From positions 20,586 through 84,585 of the forward strand of contig QIAU01000154.1 of the NCBI GenBank assembly GCA_003225055.1: a stretch of 64,000 bases of DNA, in the 5' to 3' direction. Shown here piece after piece: positions 16,566 through 24,905 of the stretch (the first letter of the stretch is position 1; each line of letters starts with the position of its first letter). Source of the stretch: Acidobacteriota bacterium. GTDB taxonomy: Bacteria > Acidobacteriota > Terriglobia > Terriglobales > Acidobacteriaceae. The notes under the pieces were generated by a model that saw only the letters and a list, made by a program, of their open reading frames with translations, ran no database searches and was not told the DNA's origin. Position numbers and translations under genes: made by a program.

Positions 16566-18317
16566 TCATTTCATCGGCATGATTGTCGCCCGCGGTTTCT
16601 TGCCAGGGATCAAGCACTGTTTGGCCGCGTTCGGGTTCCAGTCCGAGGCTTTGAAGCGGCCGGTCGCGATGATGCGCGTCGGTATTCCTTCCAAGGCAGA
16701 CGGGATAGCGCGGTGCGGCTTGCCGCGTTCGACGTAAATAACGATGCCGGGCTGGCCGGGGGTGCTGCTGGTCCCAATGCCGACAGCTAGCACCGCGGCA
16801 TCGCTCATCAACTCGGCCTGGTGGCGCTCTTTGACGCGAATGGCGGCAGGCACGGCAGCCTGGAAAAGTTGCTGTTCGCTGGTGGCCGCGAACGGCGCCG
16901 GCTGCGCCGCCATGCCGGTGCACCCAGACACCTGATGCAGTGGGCCCCCAACAATCGTGGCCGCGTTGGTGCCGCTCTTAAACGCGTCAAGCACTTGTTG
17001 AATCGGGTTGCCTACTGCGGCTCCGGTGTTATCTCCTGCGTACAGTAATGCGACCGGCTGGGCCGTCGTCGAGTCCACGATGAGGGAACCGGAATCGCCG
17101 GCATCGGCAAAACTCGCGCTGGTCATGACCTGGTTGCTGTAAGTGACCGTGGTGGTGGTAGCTCCACCACAACTAGTGGAGTAGTCCACCTTCACCGATA
17201 CGTTTGTGAATTGTACCGTGCCACAGCTAAGGCCCGTGGTGCGCCCGCTCTTCGCGATTGGCATGTTTACAGTGGGGGCAGCTACCGTGTTGGCGGGGGG
17301 GGCAGACTGGGGGACCCCACCACTCACAGCACCCAGCTGGAGGATTGCGCCTGTCGTATCGACCTGTCCGGTGACGATTTGGGCAATAGCAGCATCCACG
17401 CCGTTGTTTTGCAGAGGCGCGAATTGCGAAAGGTCCGCAACATGCATTTCCAGCGCCGCCCTACATGACGGGCTGGTATCCACGAGTCCCGGTTGGCCAA
17501 TCGGCTCTGGAAGTGCCGCTTGCCCGCTGCGCGCCAGAACGTGGCTATTGCTGAGAATGTAGAAGGTGCCTGCGCGAACTACCAGACTTCCCAGCGTGCC
17601 GGAGCAGCACAATTTCGTGGTTCTATCGTTCTCATTCCCGCCGGAGGTACCCAGCGCGATGGGCGCCGCCTCGATCTTCTGATTGATCGTCACATCACCA
17701 ATCGTGACGGCAGCATTTCCTGACTGAGTGGGATCCGCTGTCGAGACTGCACTGACTATCACCTGCGACGGGCTAGGGATAGCAGCAGGGGCGGTAAAAA
17801 GACCGGTGTTATCAATTGTCCCGACCGTGGAATCCCCGCCCGGTGTTCCGTTTACTTCCCAAGTAACGGCGGTATTGCTTTGGCCACTTACGGTGGCGGC
17901 GAATTGCTGCTGTGCGCTGAGGTTCAGCATGGTCTGGGATGGAGTCACGCTGACGGCTACGGTCACGGTAACGCTGGCCGACCCTGATTTTGTAGGGTCA
18001 GCTTGCGACACCGCGGTTACGGTCACGATCGCGGGAGTGGGTATATTCGCCGGCGCGGTGTACAGTCCGGTGGGAGAAATCGATCCGGTGGTGGCGGGAT
18101 TCCCCCCGATGACTCCGTTTACTTTCCAGGTAACCGTCGTGTTGGTTGTGTTGGTTACGGTCGCTGAGAAGGCGTGCGTGCCTCCCACAGGAACTCTTTG
18201 GCTTGTAGGAGTAACGGTGATCGTAACCGGCGGAGGAGGAGGCGAGCCACCGCCACAATTTGCCAAAACTAGCGCCGATAGTGCCGTCGCCGCCAGCAGC
18301 AGGCTCCGCCTGCGCAT
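16566..18317 (-). CDS. Lipoprotein trypsin-like serine protease with two Ig-like domains
   Basis: A 583-residue surface lipoprotein. The signal peptide ends in a lipobox, LVLANC, followed by a G/P spacer. Two bacterial Ig-like domains follow (about 35-120 and 125-210; repeated motifs SPTGLYTAPANIP and DNTGLFTAPAAIP). A chymotrypsin-fold domain shows SNSHVLA (His near 255), VDAAIA (Asp near 307) and DAGDSGSL (Ser near 408), so all three catalytic residues are present. A C-terminal alpha/beta tail of about 120 residues is unrecognised. The frame opens at 18389, but ATG 18317 has GGAGGTGAT immediately upstream and starts the signal peptide. It is a monocistronic unit, likely an outer-membrane-anchored secreted protease of unknown target. 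Confidence 0.85.
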   Translation of the reverse strand: MRRRSLLLAATALSALVLANCGGGSPPPPPVTITVTPTSQRVPVGGTHAFSATVTNTTNTTVTWKVNGVIGGNPATTGSISPTGLYTAPANIPTPAIVTVTAVSQADPTKSGSASVTVTVAVSVTPSQTMLNLSAQQQFAATVSGQSNTAVTWEVNGTPGGDSTVGTIDNTGLFTAPAAIPSPSQVIVSAVSTADPTQSGNAAVTIGDVTINQKIEAAPIALGTSGGNENDRTTKLCCSGTLGSLVVRAGTFYILSNSHVLARSGQAALPEPIGQPGLVDTSPSCRAALEMHVADLSQFAPLQNNGVDAAIAQIVTGQVDTTGAILQLGAVSGGVPQSAPPANTVAAPTVNMPIAKSGRTTGLSCGTVQFTNVSVKVDYSTSCGGATTTTVTYSNQVMTSASFADAGDSGSLIVDSTTAQPVALLYAGDNTGAAVGNPIQQVLDAFKSGTNAATIVGGPLHQVSGCTGMAAQPAPFAATSEQQLFQAAVPAAIRVKERHQAELMSDAAVLAVGIGTSSTPGQPGIVIYVERGKPHRAIPSALEGIPTRIIATGRFKASDWNPNAAKQCLIPGKKPRATIMPMK

Positions 18318-18554
18318 GATCACCTCCAGCGAATGCCTTACGGGAAGGCTAGTAGTCTGGTCCGAGTAGAGCGGCGATGAAGTGGTCACGGGATACGAAA
18401 GTCAGGCGCCGTTATCATTTGGACAGCCAAAATAATCTGAGTAGAGATGGGCAATCGTAGCCTGCCCTGCGATTGCGAGTCAATCTCCGTGTCAGTAGAG
18501 CTTTCCGCCCGAAGGTACATACTCGATCTAATGTCAGCGATCTACCAGGTGCCA

Positions 18555-19113
18555 CTAGGCCAAACGCATCCACTCGTAAACAGTGTTCTTGGCCCACTCC
18601 CGATCCGTCCACCACTCCAAACCGAATTCGGTCGGATCATAGACAGCGGCTACACTAACCTTCAGGTCGGGAAACTCCCGGTGAAAGCTGCTGAGGGCGC
18701 GCCGGGGGTGAAAATCCGAGGTCACCAGCAAGAGACTGTGAGCGCCGAGCGGCCTGAGACACCCGCCTGCCCCGCCGACCTCCTCCCGGGTAGAAAGGCC
18801 TGGGATGGGGCCAGTAACGATTTGCGGTGCCTGGGGCAGGCTTTGCACCCAGCGTTCGGCGAGTTCCCGCACTGTCTATTGATAGACGCGAGCGCGCGCG
18901 GGAACATCTAAGATCTACTTTGAGCCGTATGCTTGGCTGAGCAATTCTAGGCCACGAACTGGCCGGTAACGGGTCTCGCCGGCTATGACGAGGATAGCAT
19001 CGGGACCTTCGTGGATCGTCGATGACGAGCCAGCGCCTGGCCTTGGCGGCAAGGATAACGATAACGAGGAGGAAAACTGCGAGGACGGGAATAAAGATCG
19101 GGCGTTTCTTCAT
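18555..19113 (-). pseudogene. Broken YdcF-like (DUF218) membrane protein
   Basis: Pieces of one DUF218/YdcF gene occur in successive frames. MKKRPIFIPVLAVFLLV from 19113 (ribosome site GGGGAGG) gives the membrane anchor. A following frame reads GETRYRPVRGLELLSQAYG before a stop. The C-terminal part is LLVTSDFHPRRALSSF and WWTDREWAKN (18555-18872). At least two frameshifts and a stop separate them. YdcF proteins are thought to act on envelope or cofactor metabolism; this copy is inactive unless the lesions are sequencing errors. Confidence 0.72.
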
Positions 19114-19259
19114 CCTCCCCTGATCAGGCCATGGGTGAAGGCGGGTCATAGACCCGCTTTCAGACGGACCATTCCATCATGGTAGCTGAACTAGATTTCG
19201 CTCGATCTAGCTAGGGGCGCCGGTTCGGGCCACTCACTGTGCTAGGATTATTTTTTCTT

Positions 19260-20618
19260 ATGACCACTCCTGCCATGCCGTCTGCCCTCTCCGAAGAACT
19301 CAAGAGCAAGATCGAAACCCGCCGCGCGAATGTAGCCGTCATTGGCATGGGCTACGTCGGGCTGCCGCTGGCGCTGCTTTATATTGGGCAGAAATTTCCC
19401 GTGACCGGCTTTGATATCGACCGCCGCAAAGTCGACACCCTCAATGAGGGCGGCTCTTATATTTACCGCATCGAAACTTCCGATATTAAGGAAGCGCTTA
19501 GCCGTGGTTTCTCGGCCACCTCCGATTATTCGCGCCTGACCACGATGGACGCCGTCATCATCTGCGTCCCCACGCCGCTCGATGAATATCACGAGCCAGA
19601 CCTTAGCTACATCCGGGCGACTGCCGAAGCCATCGCCCCCAATCTGCGGGCCGGGCAACTGGTGGTCCTGGAGAGCACGACCTATCCCGGAACCACGGAA
19701 GAAGTGTTGATTCCGATTCTTGAGAAAAACAACCGGCTCGGCCTCAAAGCCGCACGCGGAGGAGAGGCGAGCGGGCAAGAGTTCTTTGTCGCTTTCTCGC
19801 CCGAACGTGAGGATCCCGGCAATACCACCGTGGCGCGGCGGGATATCCCCAAGGTGGTGGGCGGACTCGATCCGCAGGCTGCCGATCTGGCGGCGGCGTT
19901 ATACGGCTCGATTTTCAACCGGGTCGTGCGCGTCTCCTCGCCGGCAGCCGCCGAGATGACCAAGCTCCTGGAGAATATCTATCGCTGCGTGAACATTGCT
20001 TTGGTCAACGAGCTCAAGCTGTTGTGTCTGCGAATGGGCCTGGACATTTGGGAAGTCATCGACGCTGCTTCTACCAAGCCGTTTGGATTTCAGGCCTTCT
20101 ATCCCGGCCCCGGCCTCGGCGGCCATTGCATTCCGGTGGATCCGTTCTACCTTTCCTGGAAGGCGAAGGAGTTTGATTTCCGCACGCGTTTTATCGAGCT
20201 GGCCGGCGAGGTTAACGTGGCCATGCCGTACCACGTCCTTGCCGCCGTCATCAACGCACTAAACCGGCAGAAGAAGCCATTGAATGGCTCGCGCGTGCTT
20301 GTGCTGGGCGTCGCGTATAAGAAGGATATCGACGATCTGCGGGAATCGCCGGCCTTAACCATCATCGAACTGCTGCAAAAAGAAGGCGCCGAAGTTTCTT
20401 ATCACGATCCCTACTTCCCCTTCATCGGCAAGGGCCGCAAGTATGACCTCGGAATGAAGCGCGCCGAGATCGAGAATCTGGGACAGTACGACTGCGTGCT
20501 GATTGTGACCGACCATTCCGACTACGATTACCAGCGCATCGTCGAGGAATCGAAGCTGGTGGTGGACACGCGCAACGCCACGCGCGGCATCCGCCGCCCC
20601 AACCTGGTGCGCTGTTAA
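19260..20618 (+). CDS. UDP-sugar 6-dehydrogenase (UDP-GlcNAc/ManNAc type)
   Basis: A 452-residue NAD-dependent nucleotide-sugar dehydrogenase that oxidises the C6 hydroxyl to a uronate for surface polysaccharide synthesis. The Rossmann motif VIGMGYVGLPLA is near residue 28, with VPTPLDEYHEPDL behind it. GLGGHCIPVDPFYL holds the catalytic cysteine, and GVAYKKDIDDLRESPA starts the C-terminal UDP-binding domain. These signatures fit WbpA/WecC-type enzymes better than UDP-glucose dehydrogenase. ATG 19260 was preferred over the in-frame start at 19239; spacing to the upstream AGGA is loose. No other glycan genes are adjacent. Confidence 0.88.
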   Translation: MTTPAMPSALSEELKSKIETRRANVAVIGMGYVGLPLALLYIGQKFPVTGFDIDRRKVDTLNEGGSYIYRIETSDIKEALSRGFSATSDYSRLTTMDAVIICVPTPLDEYHEPDLSYIRATAEAIAPNLRAGQLVVLESTTYPGTTEEVLIPILEKNNRLGLKAARGGEASGQEFFVAFSPEREDPGNTTVARRDIPKVVGGLDPQAADLAAALYGSIFNRVVRVSSPAAAEMTKLLENIYRCVNIALVNELKLLCLRMGLDIWEVIDAASTKPFGFQAFYPGPGLGGHCIPVDPFYLSWKAKEFDFRTRFIELAGEVNVAMPYHVLAAVINALNRQKKPLNGSRVLVLGVAYKKDIDDLRESPALTIIELLQKEGAEVSYHDPYFPFIGKGRKYDLGMKRAEIENLGQYDCVLIVTDHSDYDYQRIVEESKLVVDTRNATRGIRRPNLVRC

Positions 20619-20924
20619 GAACTTCTAACCGCCCACGGTTGGGCCCCAAAGGAAATTCCCAATCCTGGGAGATTTGCTCCCGAAACCGGTAATTTTTTGG
20701 CGGGGCCGGCCCGATGGCGTCTCGACCGATTGCTTCCCGGCGGCAAGTAGCTGGTGAGGAAACCCTTAGCCACGCCGCCGTGCTCTCGAACTTGGCCTTA
20801 AGCGTGCTGCTGACTGGGGGGAGCTAGCTGTGATCGTCTCCCCAGCAGGAAGCCCGGCGCTGGTGGGAGTATGCGGGCAGGAATTGTTGGCCGTAGAGGC
20901 ATCAATTCAGCATCTCAGGTTAAC
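20619..20924 (+). other. Intergenic leader with possible structured RNA
   Basis: 306 bp without a convincing gene. An AACCG-CCCA-CGGTT hairpin follows the dehydrogenase stop. Further down CGGCGGC (20738-20744) pairs with GCCGCCG (20774-20780) around an inner GCT/AGC stem. A third possible stem is GGGGAG/CTCCCC near 20818-20843. This could be a 5' leader of the TonB-like gene. It does not match any riboswitch class that I recognise. Confidence 0.35.
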
Positions 20925-21968
20925 ATGGGCACAGTTGTGAATGCGGGCCTGTTTTCTCTCTTGCCCGAGCCGAAATCCCGCTGGAGGGAGTTTTCCTTCA
21001 GTTACGGGATTGAGGTTGTGGCTGTGTCATTTGTACTCACGCTGAGTATCCTGAGGCCCCAGCTCATCACGGAAACAGCGCGCTATGACAAGATCATCTC
21101 CCTGGTGCCGACTCCGCCGCCGGTGAATCATCAGCCGGCACCGGTTCGCATCGTGGATCGGACCAAGGTAGTTGCCCAGTTTAAAGCGCCAATTCCCGAC
21201 AACTTCCGCCTGCTCGCCCCGAAGCCAAGACCCGCGGCGCACGAGGAAGTCGCACCTAAGATAGAACTTGCGGCCGGCAAGGCGCCCGTCCTCTCCGATA
21301 AGCCGGTGATTCCACGCCAACTAGTCCGCACCAACGTCTTCTCAACCGGCAGCTCGGCTGCTCCGACCCTGGCGGCTGCTCCACAGAAGGTCGAGACCGG
21401 CGGGTTTGGCGACCCCAATGGGGTGCCTGCCACAGAAAATCGCGGGAGGACAGTCAATATCGCGCAACTGGGTTCGTTCGATCTGCCTGCCGGGCCGGGA
21501 TACGGAAATGGGACCGGCGGCGCACGGGGTATGAAGGGCGTCGTTTCCAGCGCGGGCTTTGGCAACGGCGTGGCAACCGGTGATGGGTCGGGGCGCATTT
21601 CGACCACCCGCGGCACGGTACGACAGGGCGGATTCGGAGACGCGGAATCGGTGGTCGCTCAACCGACTCGCTCCCGTCCTCGCGAAGATGCCAAGTCGAA
21701 ATTGACCCCCGCAGAGATCATCTCCAAGCCGACTCCGGCATACACCGAAGAAGCCAGAAGGTTGCGCATCGAAGGCGAAGTAGTTCTGGAAGTGGTGTTC
21801 GAAGCTTCGGGGAAGTTGCATGTGGTGCGGGTGGTGCGCGGTCTGGGCCACGGGTTGGACGAAAACGCGGTGCGAGCTGCGGAACAGATCCGCTTTAAGC
21901 CGGCGCTGCGCGAAGGCCAGCCCGCAGACTCCACCGCCATGCTGCACATCATTTTTCAGCTGGCTTAG
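20925..21968 (+). CDS. TonB-family energy-transducer protein
   Basis: A 347-residue protein with a single N-terminal membrane segment (VVAVSFVLTLSIL, about 28-45), a long proline/glycine-rich periplasmic spacer and a TonB C-terminal domain of about 85 residues (PTPAYTEEARRLRIEGEVVLEV, AAEQIRFKPAL). It should couple the proton-motive force to outer-membrane transport, or act as a periplasmic scaffold. Glycine-rich FGD/FGN repeats in the spacer are unusual. ATG 20925 was preferred over 20871 because of the AGG upstream and the better match. It is followed 19 bp downstream by the M48 protease gene, likely one operon. Confidence 0.8.
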   Translation: MGTVVNAGLFSLLPEPKSRWREFSFSYGIEVVAVSFVLTLSILRPQLITETARYDKIISLVPTPPPVNHQPAPVRIVDRTKVVAQFKAPIPDNFRLLAPKPRPAAHEEVAPKIELAAGKAPVLSDKPVIPRQLVRTNVFSTGSSAAPTLAAAPQKVETGGFGDPNGVPATENRGRTVNIAQLGSFDLPAGPGYGNGTGGARGMKGVVSSAGFGNGVATGDGSGRISTTRGTVRQGGFGDAESVVAQPTRSRPREDAKSKLTPAEIISKPTPAYTEEARRLRIEGEVVLEVVFEASGKLHVVRVVRGLGHGLDENAVRAAEQIRFKPALREGQPADSTAMLHIIFQLA

Positions 21969-21987
21969 AAACTTTCAAAAAGGAATT

Positions 21988-23739
21988 ATGATCAGTTTCA
22001 AGAGCTTCTTCCTGGTCTTCACTCTGCTGGCCGCCTGGGCCCTCTCGTCGCTTGCGCAAGATGGCTCGCCCGACCACCCTTCGTCTTCTGAGGTCACGAA
22101 GCCCGAGAAGGTGGAACCTCGGGACCTGGACGTCGAGCCGCCCCCCGCCCCATTGCCTGCGGCTTCTTTCGACGCCGTGGTCGATCGGGTGATCGAGCGG
22201 GAGCACTTCTTTCTCACCCAGGTTCGGAAGCAGCATCCCTTGATTGAGACCTACATCCAGAACACTCGAAAAGACGAGGAATTAGGCGAAGTTCCATCCA
22301 GCGACCGGTATTTTCTCGGACGCCTGGACCTGAGCAATGGGACCAGGGACGATTCTTTTCTGGGGCAGCCCGGGTTCGGAAGCCGGTTCTTAAGCAAGCT
22401 GACCACCTTCTATTCGCTCAAGTTCCTGCCTCTGGGATTTGCGCAGATGGTCATACTCGATTCCGATTTCGAGCGCCAATATTACGACTTCCGCTTCGTC
22501 CGCCGGGAATTTATGGGCGAAGTGCGCTGTATCGTCATCGATGTTCAGCCCAAGCCGCACGCGGGCAATGGCCGGTTTGTCGGGCGCATCTGGGTGGAAG
22601 ATCGCGACTACAACATTGTGCGCTTCAACGGCACCTACGCGCCGCGGCCCCGCTACAGCTACTACCTGCATTTCGACAGCTGGCGCTTAAATCTCCGGCC
22701 TGGAGTTTGGCTTCCGGCCTATGTCTACAGCCAGGAAACGGACCTCAAATATCGGGGCTCGCAAACGCTAAGTTTCAAAGCGCAAACCCGGCTGTGGGGC
22801 TACGACCTCCAGCGCCTGGCGCGCAATGAAGAATTCACGCAGATCCTCGTAGACGAACCCGAGAGCGTGCGTGACCAAAGCCAGTCGACCGAGGACGCCG
22901 CGCCGGTTCAGGCACAGCGGCTTTGGCAGCGGCAAGCGGAAGAGAACACGCTTGAGCGGCTCGAGAAAATTGGCCTGCTCGCGCCTCCCGGCGAGGTGGA
23001 TAAAGTCCTCGAAACCGTCGTCAACAACCTTGAGGTCACGAATAACCTGGATGTGCAGCCCGAAGTGCGCTGCCGCGTCCTACTCACTTCGCCGCTCGAG
23101 TCGTTTACCATCGGCCACACTATCGTCGTCAGCCGCGGAATGGTGGACGTGCTGCCCGACGAAGCGTCGCTGGCCATGGTGCTCGCCCATGAGTTAGGAC
23201 ACCTCGTATTAGGGCATGAAATCGACACCAAGTTTGCCTTCAACGACAAACTGTTCTTCCCCGATGACCAGACCTTCGATCGCCTCGGCTTCGGGCACAG
23301 CTCGGAGGAGGAGGAGGCTGCTGACAAGAAAGCGCTGGGGTTTTTGCAGAACTCTCCTTATAAAGACAAACTGAGCAATGCAGGATTATTCTTGCGCGCG
23401 CTCCAGGAACGGGCGCCCGAGCTCAAGAGCCTGATCCGGCCACACCTGGGGGACCGGGTGGGCAGCAAGAACAGCGTGCGCATGGCGGATCTGCTTATCT
23501 CAGCTCCCAAACTGGACGAGCGGCGTGTCGATCAGATCGCCGCTCTGCCCCTCGGCGGGCGGGTTAAGCTGGATCCCTGGAGCAACAAGATTGAATTAAT
23601 TAAGACTAAACCGGTAGCCTTGATGTCTCCCCGCGAGAAGATGCCGTTCGAGGTCACGCCATTCTTTCCCTACTTGACCAGGCTCAAGGAGAACCCTGCG
23701 ACGCCTCAGAAAGCGGCTCTGACCGGGCGTGTCGAATAG
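21988..23739 (+). CDS. Secreted M48-family metalloprotease
   Basis: A 583-residue protein with signal peptide MISFKSFFLVFTLLAAWALSSLAQ. A long N-terminal domain of about 330 residues, typical of Acidobacteriota relatives, precedes the peptidase core. HELGH near residue 399 supplies two zinc histidines and the catalytic glutamate, and EEEEAADKKALGFL gives the third ligand. M48 enzymes (HtpX/BepA type) degrade misfolded envelope proteins. AAGGA lies 5 bp before ATG 21988. Transcribed behind the TonB-like gene, suggesting an envelope-related unit. Confidence 0.85.
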   Translation: MISFKSFFLVFTLLAAWALSSLAQDGSPDHPSSSEVTKPEKVEPRDLDVEPPPAPLPAASFDAVVDRVIEREHFFLTQVRKQHPLIETYIQNTRKDEELGEVPSSDRYFLGRLDLSNGTRDDSFLGQPGFGSRFLSKLTTFYSLKFLPLGFAQMVILDSDFERQYYDFRFVRREFMGEVRCIVIDVQPKPHAGNGRFVGRIWVEDRDYNIVRFNGTYAPRPRYSYYLHFDSWRLNLRPGVWLPAYVYSQETDLKYRGSQTLSFKAQTRLWGYDLQRLARNEEFTQILVDEPESVRDQSQSTEDAAPVQAQRLWQRQAEENTLERLEKIGLLAPPGEVDKVLETVVNNLEVTNNLDVQPEVRCRVLLTSPLESFTIGHTIVVSRGMVDVLPDEASLAMVLAHELGHLVLGHEIDTKFAFNDKLFFPDDQTFDRLGFGHSSEEEEAADKKALGFLQNSPYKDKLSNAGLFLRALQERAPELKSLIRPHLGDRVGSKNSVRMADLLISAPKLDERRVDQIAALPLGGRVKLDPWSNKIELIKTKPVALMSPREKMPFEVTPFFPYLTRLKENPATPQKAALTGRVE

Positions 23740-23744
23740 ACGGG

Positions 23745-23759
23745 CTGATTCGGAATCAG
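23745..23759. terminator. Hairpin after the M48 gene
   Basis: CTGATTC-G-GAATCAG, a 15-bp perfect palindrome 5 bp past the stop (6-bp stem with CGG loop). No T-tract follows; it may be a weak terminator or a protein site. Confidence 0.35.
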
Positions 23760-23855
23760 ACTTCTCGACGGGGCAGAGACGATGCCTTCGAGGAAAACAC
23801 TACGGAGCTGTCTTGGGCGGCCATCCGATCGGAGCAAGCCTAGCCAGGAGGCTTC

Positions 23856-24020
23856 CTATTGAATCCCGCTGGCGACTCCCGAAAATACGGTGTTGGCACT
23901 GGAACCGATGAGGCGCACCGTACCGATCACAATCACTAAAATGACCGCCAACATGACGGCGTACTCGGCGATGTCCTGACCGCTCTCATCCGACCAAAAT
24001 TGAACTAGTAGATCTGACAC
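23856..24020 (-). CDS. Flp/Fap-type pilin
   Basis: A 54-residue protein: short basic/polar head (FWSDESGQDIAEYAVML) followed by one hydrophobic helix (AVILVIVIGTVRLIG). GQDIAEYA matches the G-x-x-x-x-E-Y motif where Flp prepilins are cut and methylated for Tad pili. GTG 24020 has AAGGAG seven bases upstream; the longer open frame from 24173 is not supported. There are no tad/cpa assembly genes in the window, so it is an orphan pilin. Confidence 0.82.
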   Translation of the reverse strand: MSDLLVQFWSDESGQDIAEYAVMLAVILVIVIGTVRLIGSSANTVFSGVASGIQ

Positions 24021-24133
24021 GACCGGGCTCCTTAAAAGTTTAACGGCTCCGGGCAGCGGCACGAGGGAAAAATGGAATAAATAAAGTGTGCACGCCCAGG
24101 CTCCCGTTATTACGCTAATGCTAGTTTTCTCCA

Positions 24134-24165
24134 GGGGGTCCGCCAATGGCCCGGTGGTGACCCCC
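24134..24165. terminator. Strong hairpin downstream of the response regulator
   Basis: GGGGGTC (24134-24140) pairs with GACCCCC (24159-24165), with inner CCA/TGG pairs. It lies 54 bp past the response-regulator stop and upstream of the Flp pilin. No T-tract, so the terminator call is tentative. Confidence 0.4.
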
Positions 24166-24218
24166 GATGGCACAAAGGTGGTGTATCAAAGCGGTCCAGA
24201 AATTAGCCCAAAAACCGG

Positions 24219-24905
24219 CTATTGGACGCTGATTAGCGGCAAAGACTGGTTCACAGCAAAAAGGGCAAGCTCCAAACGGGTCGAAACCCCGAGCTTATCG
24301 AAGATGTTGCTCAAGTGATGTTTGACTGTATCTTCGCTAATCTTAAAGTACTCAGCGATTTCCTTGTTGGCGAAGCCCGCCACTACGGCCGAGACGATCT
24401 CCAGCTCGCGGGGCGTGAGACCAAACTTCTTCTGCCGTGCGTCCTCCCCGGATGCCTGCATCAGCCCCTGCAGATACTGCACGAGGTTGGAAACGCTTTG
24501 CCGGGCCACCCAGTATTCGCCGGCCATGACCGTGTGAATGGCCTTGAGGAGAAGCTCGGTGGCGGAGTCTTTCAACACCACGCCCCGGGCGCCCAGCTGC
24601 AGGGCTTCAACAATCTGGCTCTTTTCCGCGGCCGCGGTGAGCAGGATGACCCGTACCGCATTGGCAGAACTCCCCGCACTCAGCTCCCGCAATGCTTCCA
24701 GGCCCGGGTACTTGGGCATGGCCAGGTCGAGCAGCATGATGTCGGGCTTGAGCTGACGGGCCAGTTTGACGGCTTCGGCGCCATCCTTCGCTTCGCCAAG
24801 AACCTTCAGGTCGGATTCTGCTTCCAAGAGACGGCGCAGGCCGTCCCGAAAAATGGGGTGGTCGTCGGCGATCACGATTCGGATGGGGTGGGCTTTCCTA
24901 TCCAT
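24219..24905 (-). CDS. NarL/LuxR-family response regulator
   Basis: A 228-residue transcription regulator. The receiver (about 7-125) keeps the acidic pair IADDH, the phospho-aspartate in MLLDLAMP and the lysine in VLKDS. The C-terminal LuxR helix-turn-helix (about 160-220) reads LTPRELEIVSAVV, NKEIAEYFKISEDTVKHHLSNI. It overlaps the sensor kinase by 8 bp and is certainly its partner. Target genes unknown; the nearest downstream gene is the Flp pilin. Confidence 0.9.
   Translation of the reverse strand: MDRKAHPIRIVIADDHPIFRDGLRRLLEAESDLKVLGEAKDGAEAVKLARQLKPDIMLLDLAMPKYPGLEALRELSAGSSANAVRVILLTAAAEKSQIVEALQLGARGVVLKDSATELLLKAIHTVMAGEYWVARQSVSNLVQYLQGLMQASGEDARQKKFGLTPRELEIVSAVVAGFANKEIAEYFKISEDTVKHHLSNIFDKLGVSTRLELALFAVNQSLPLISVQ

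Noticed and set aside
20738..20780. Known riboswitch (c-di-GMP, cobalamin, c-di-AMP) before the TonB-like gene
   Set aside because: The conserved core sequences of these classes are not present; kept only as an unnamed hairpin.
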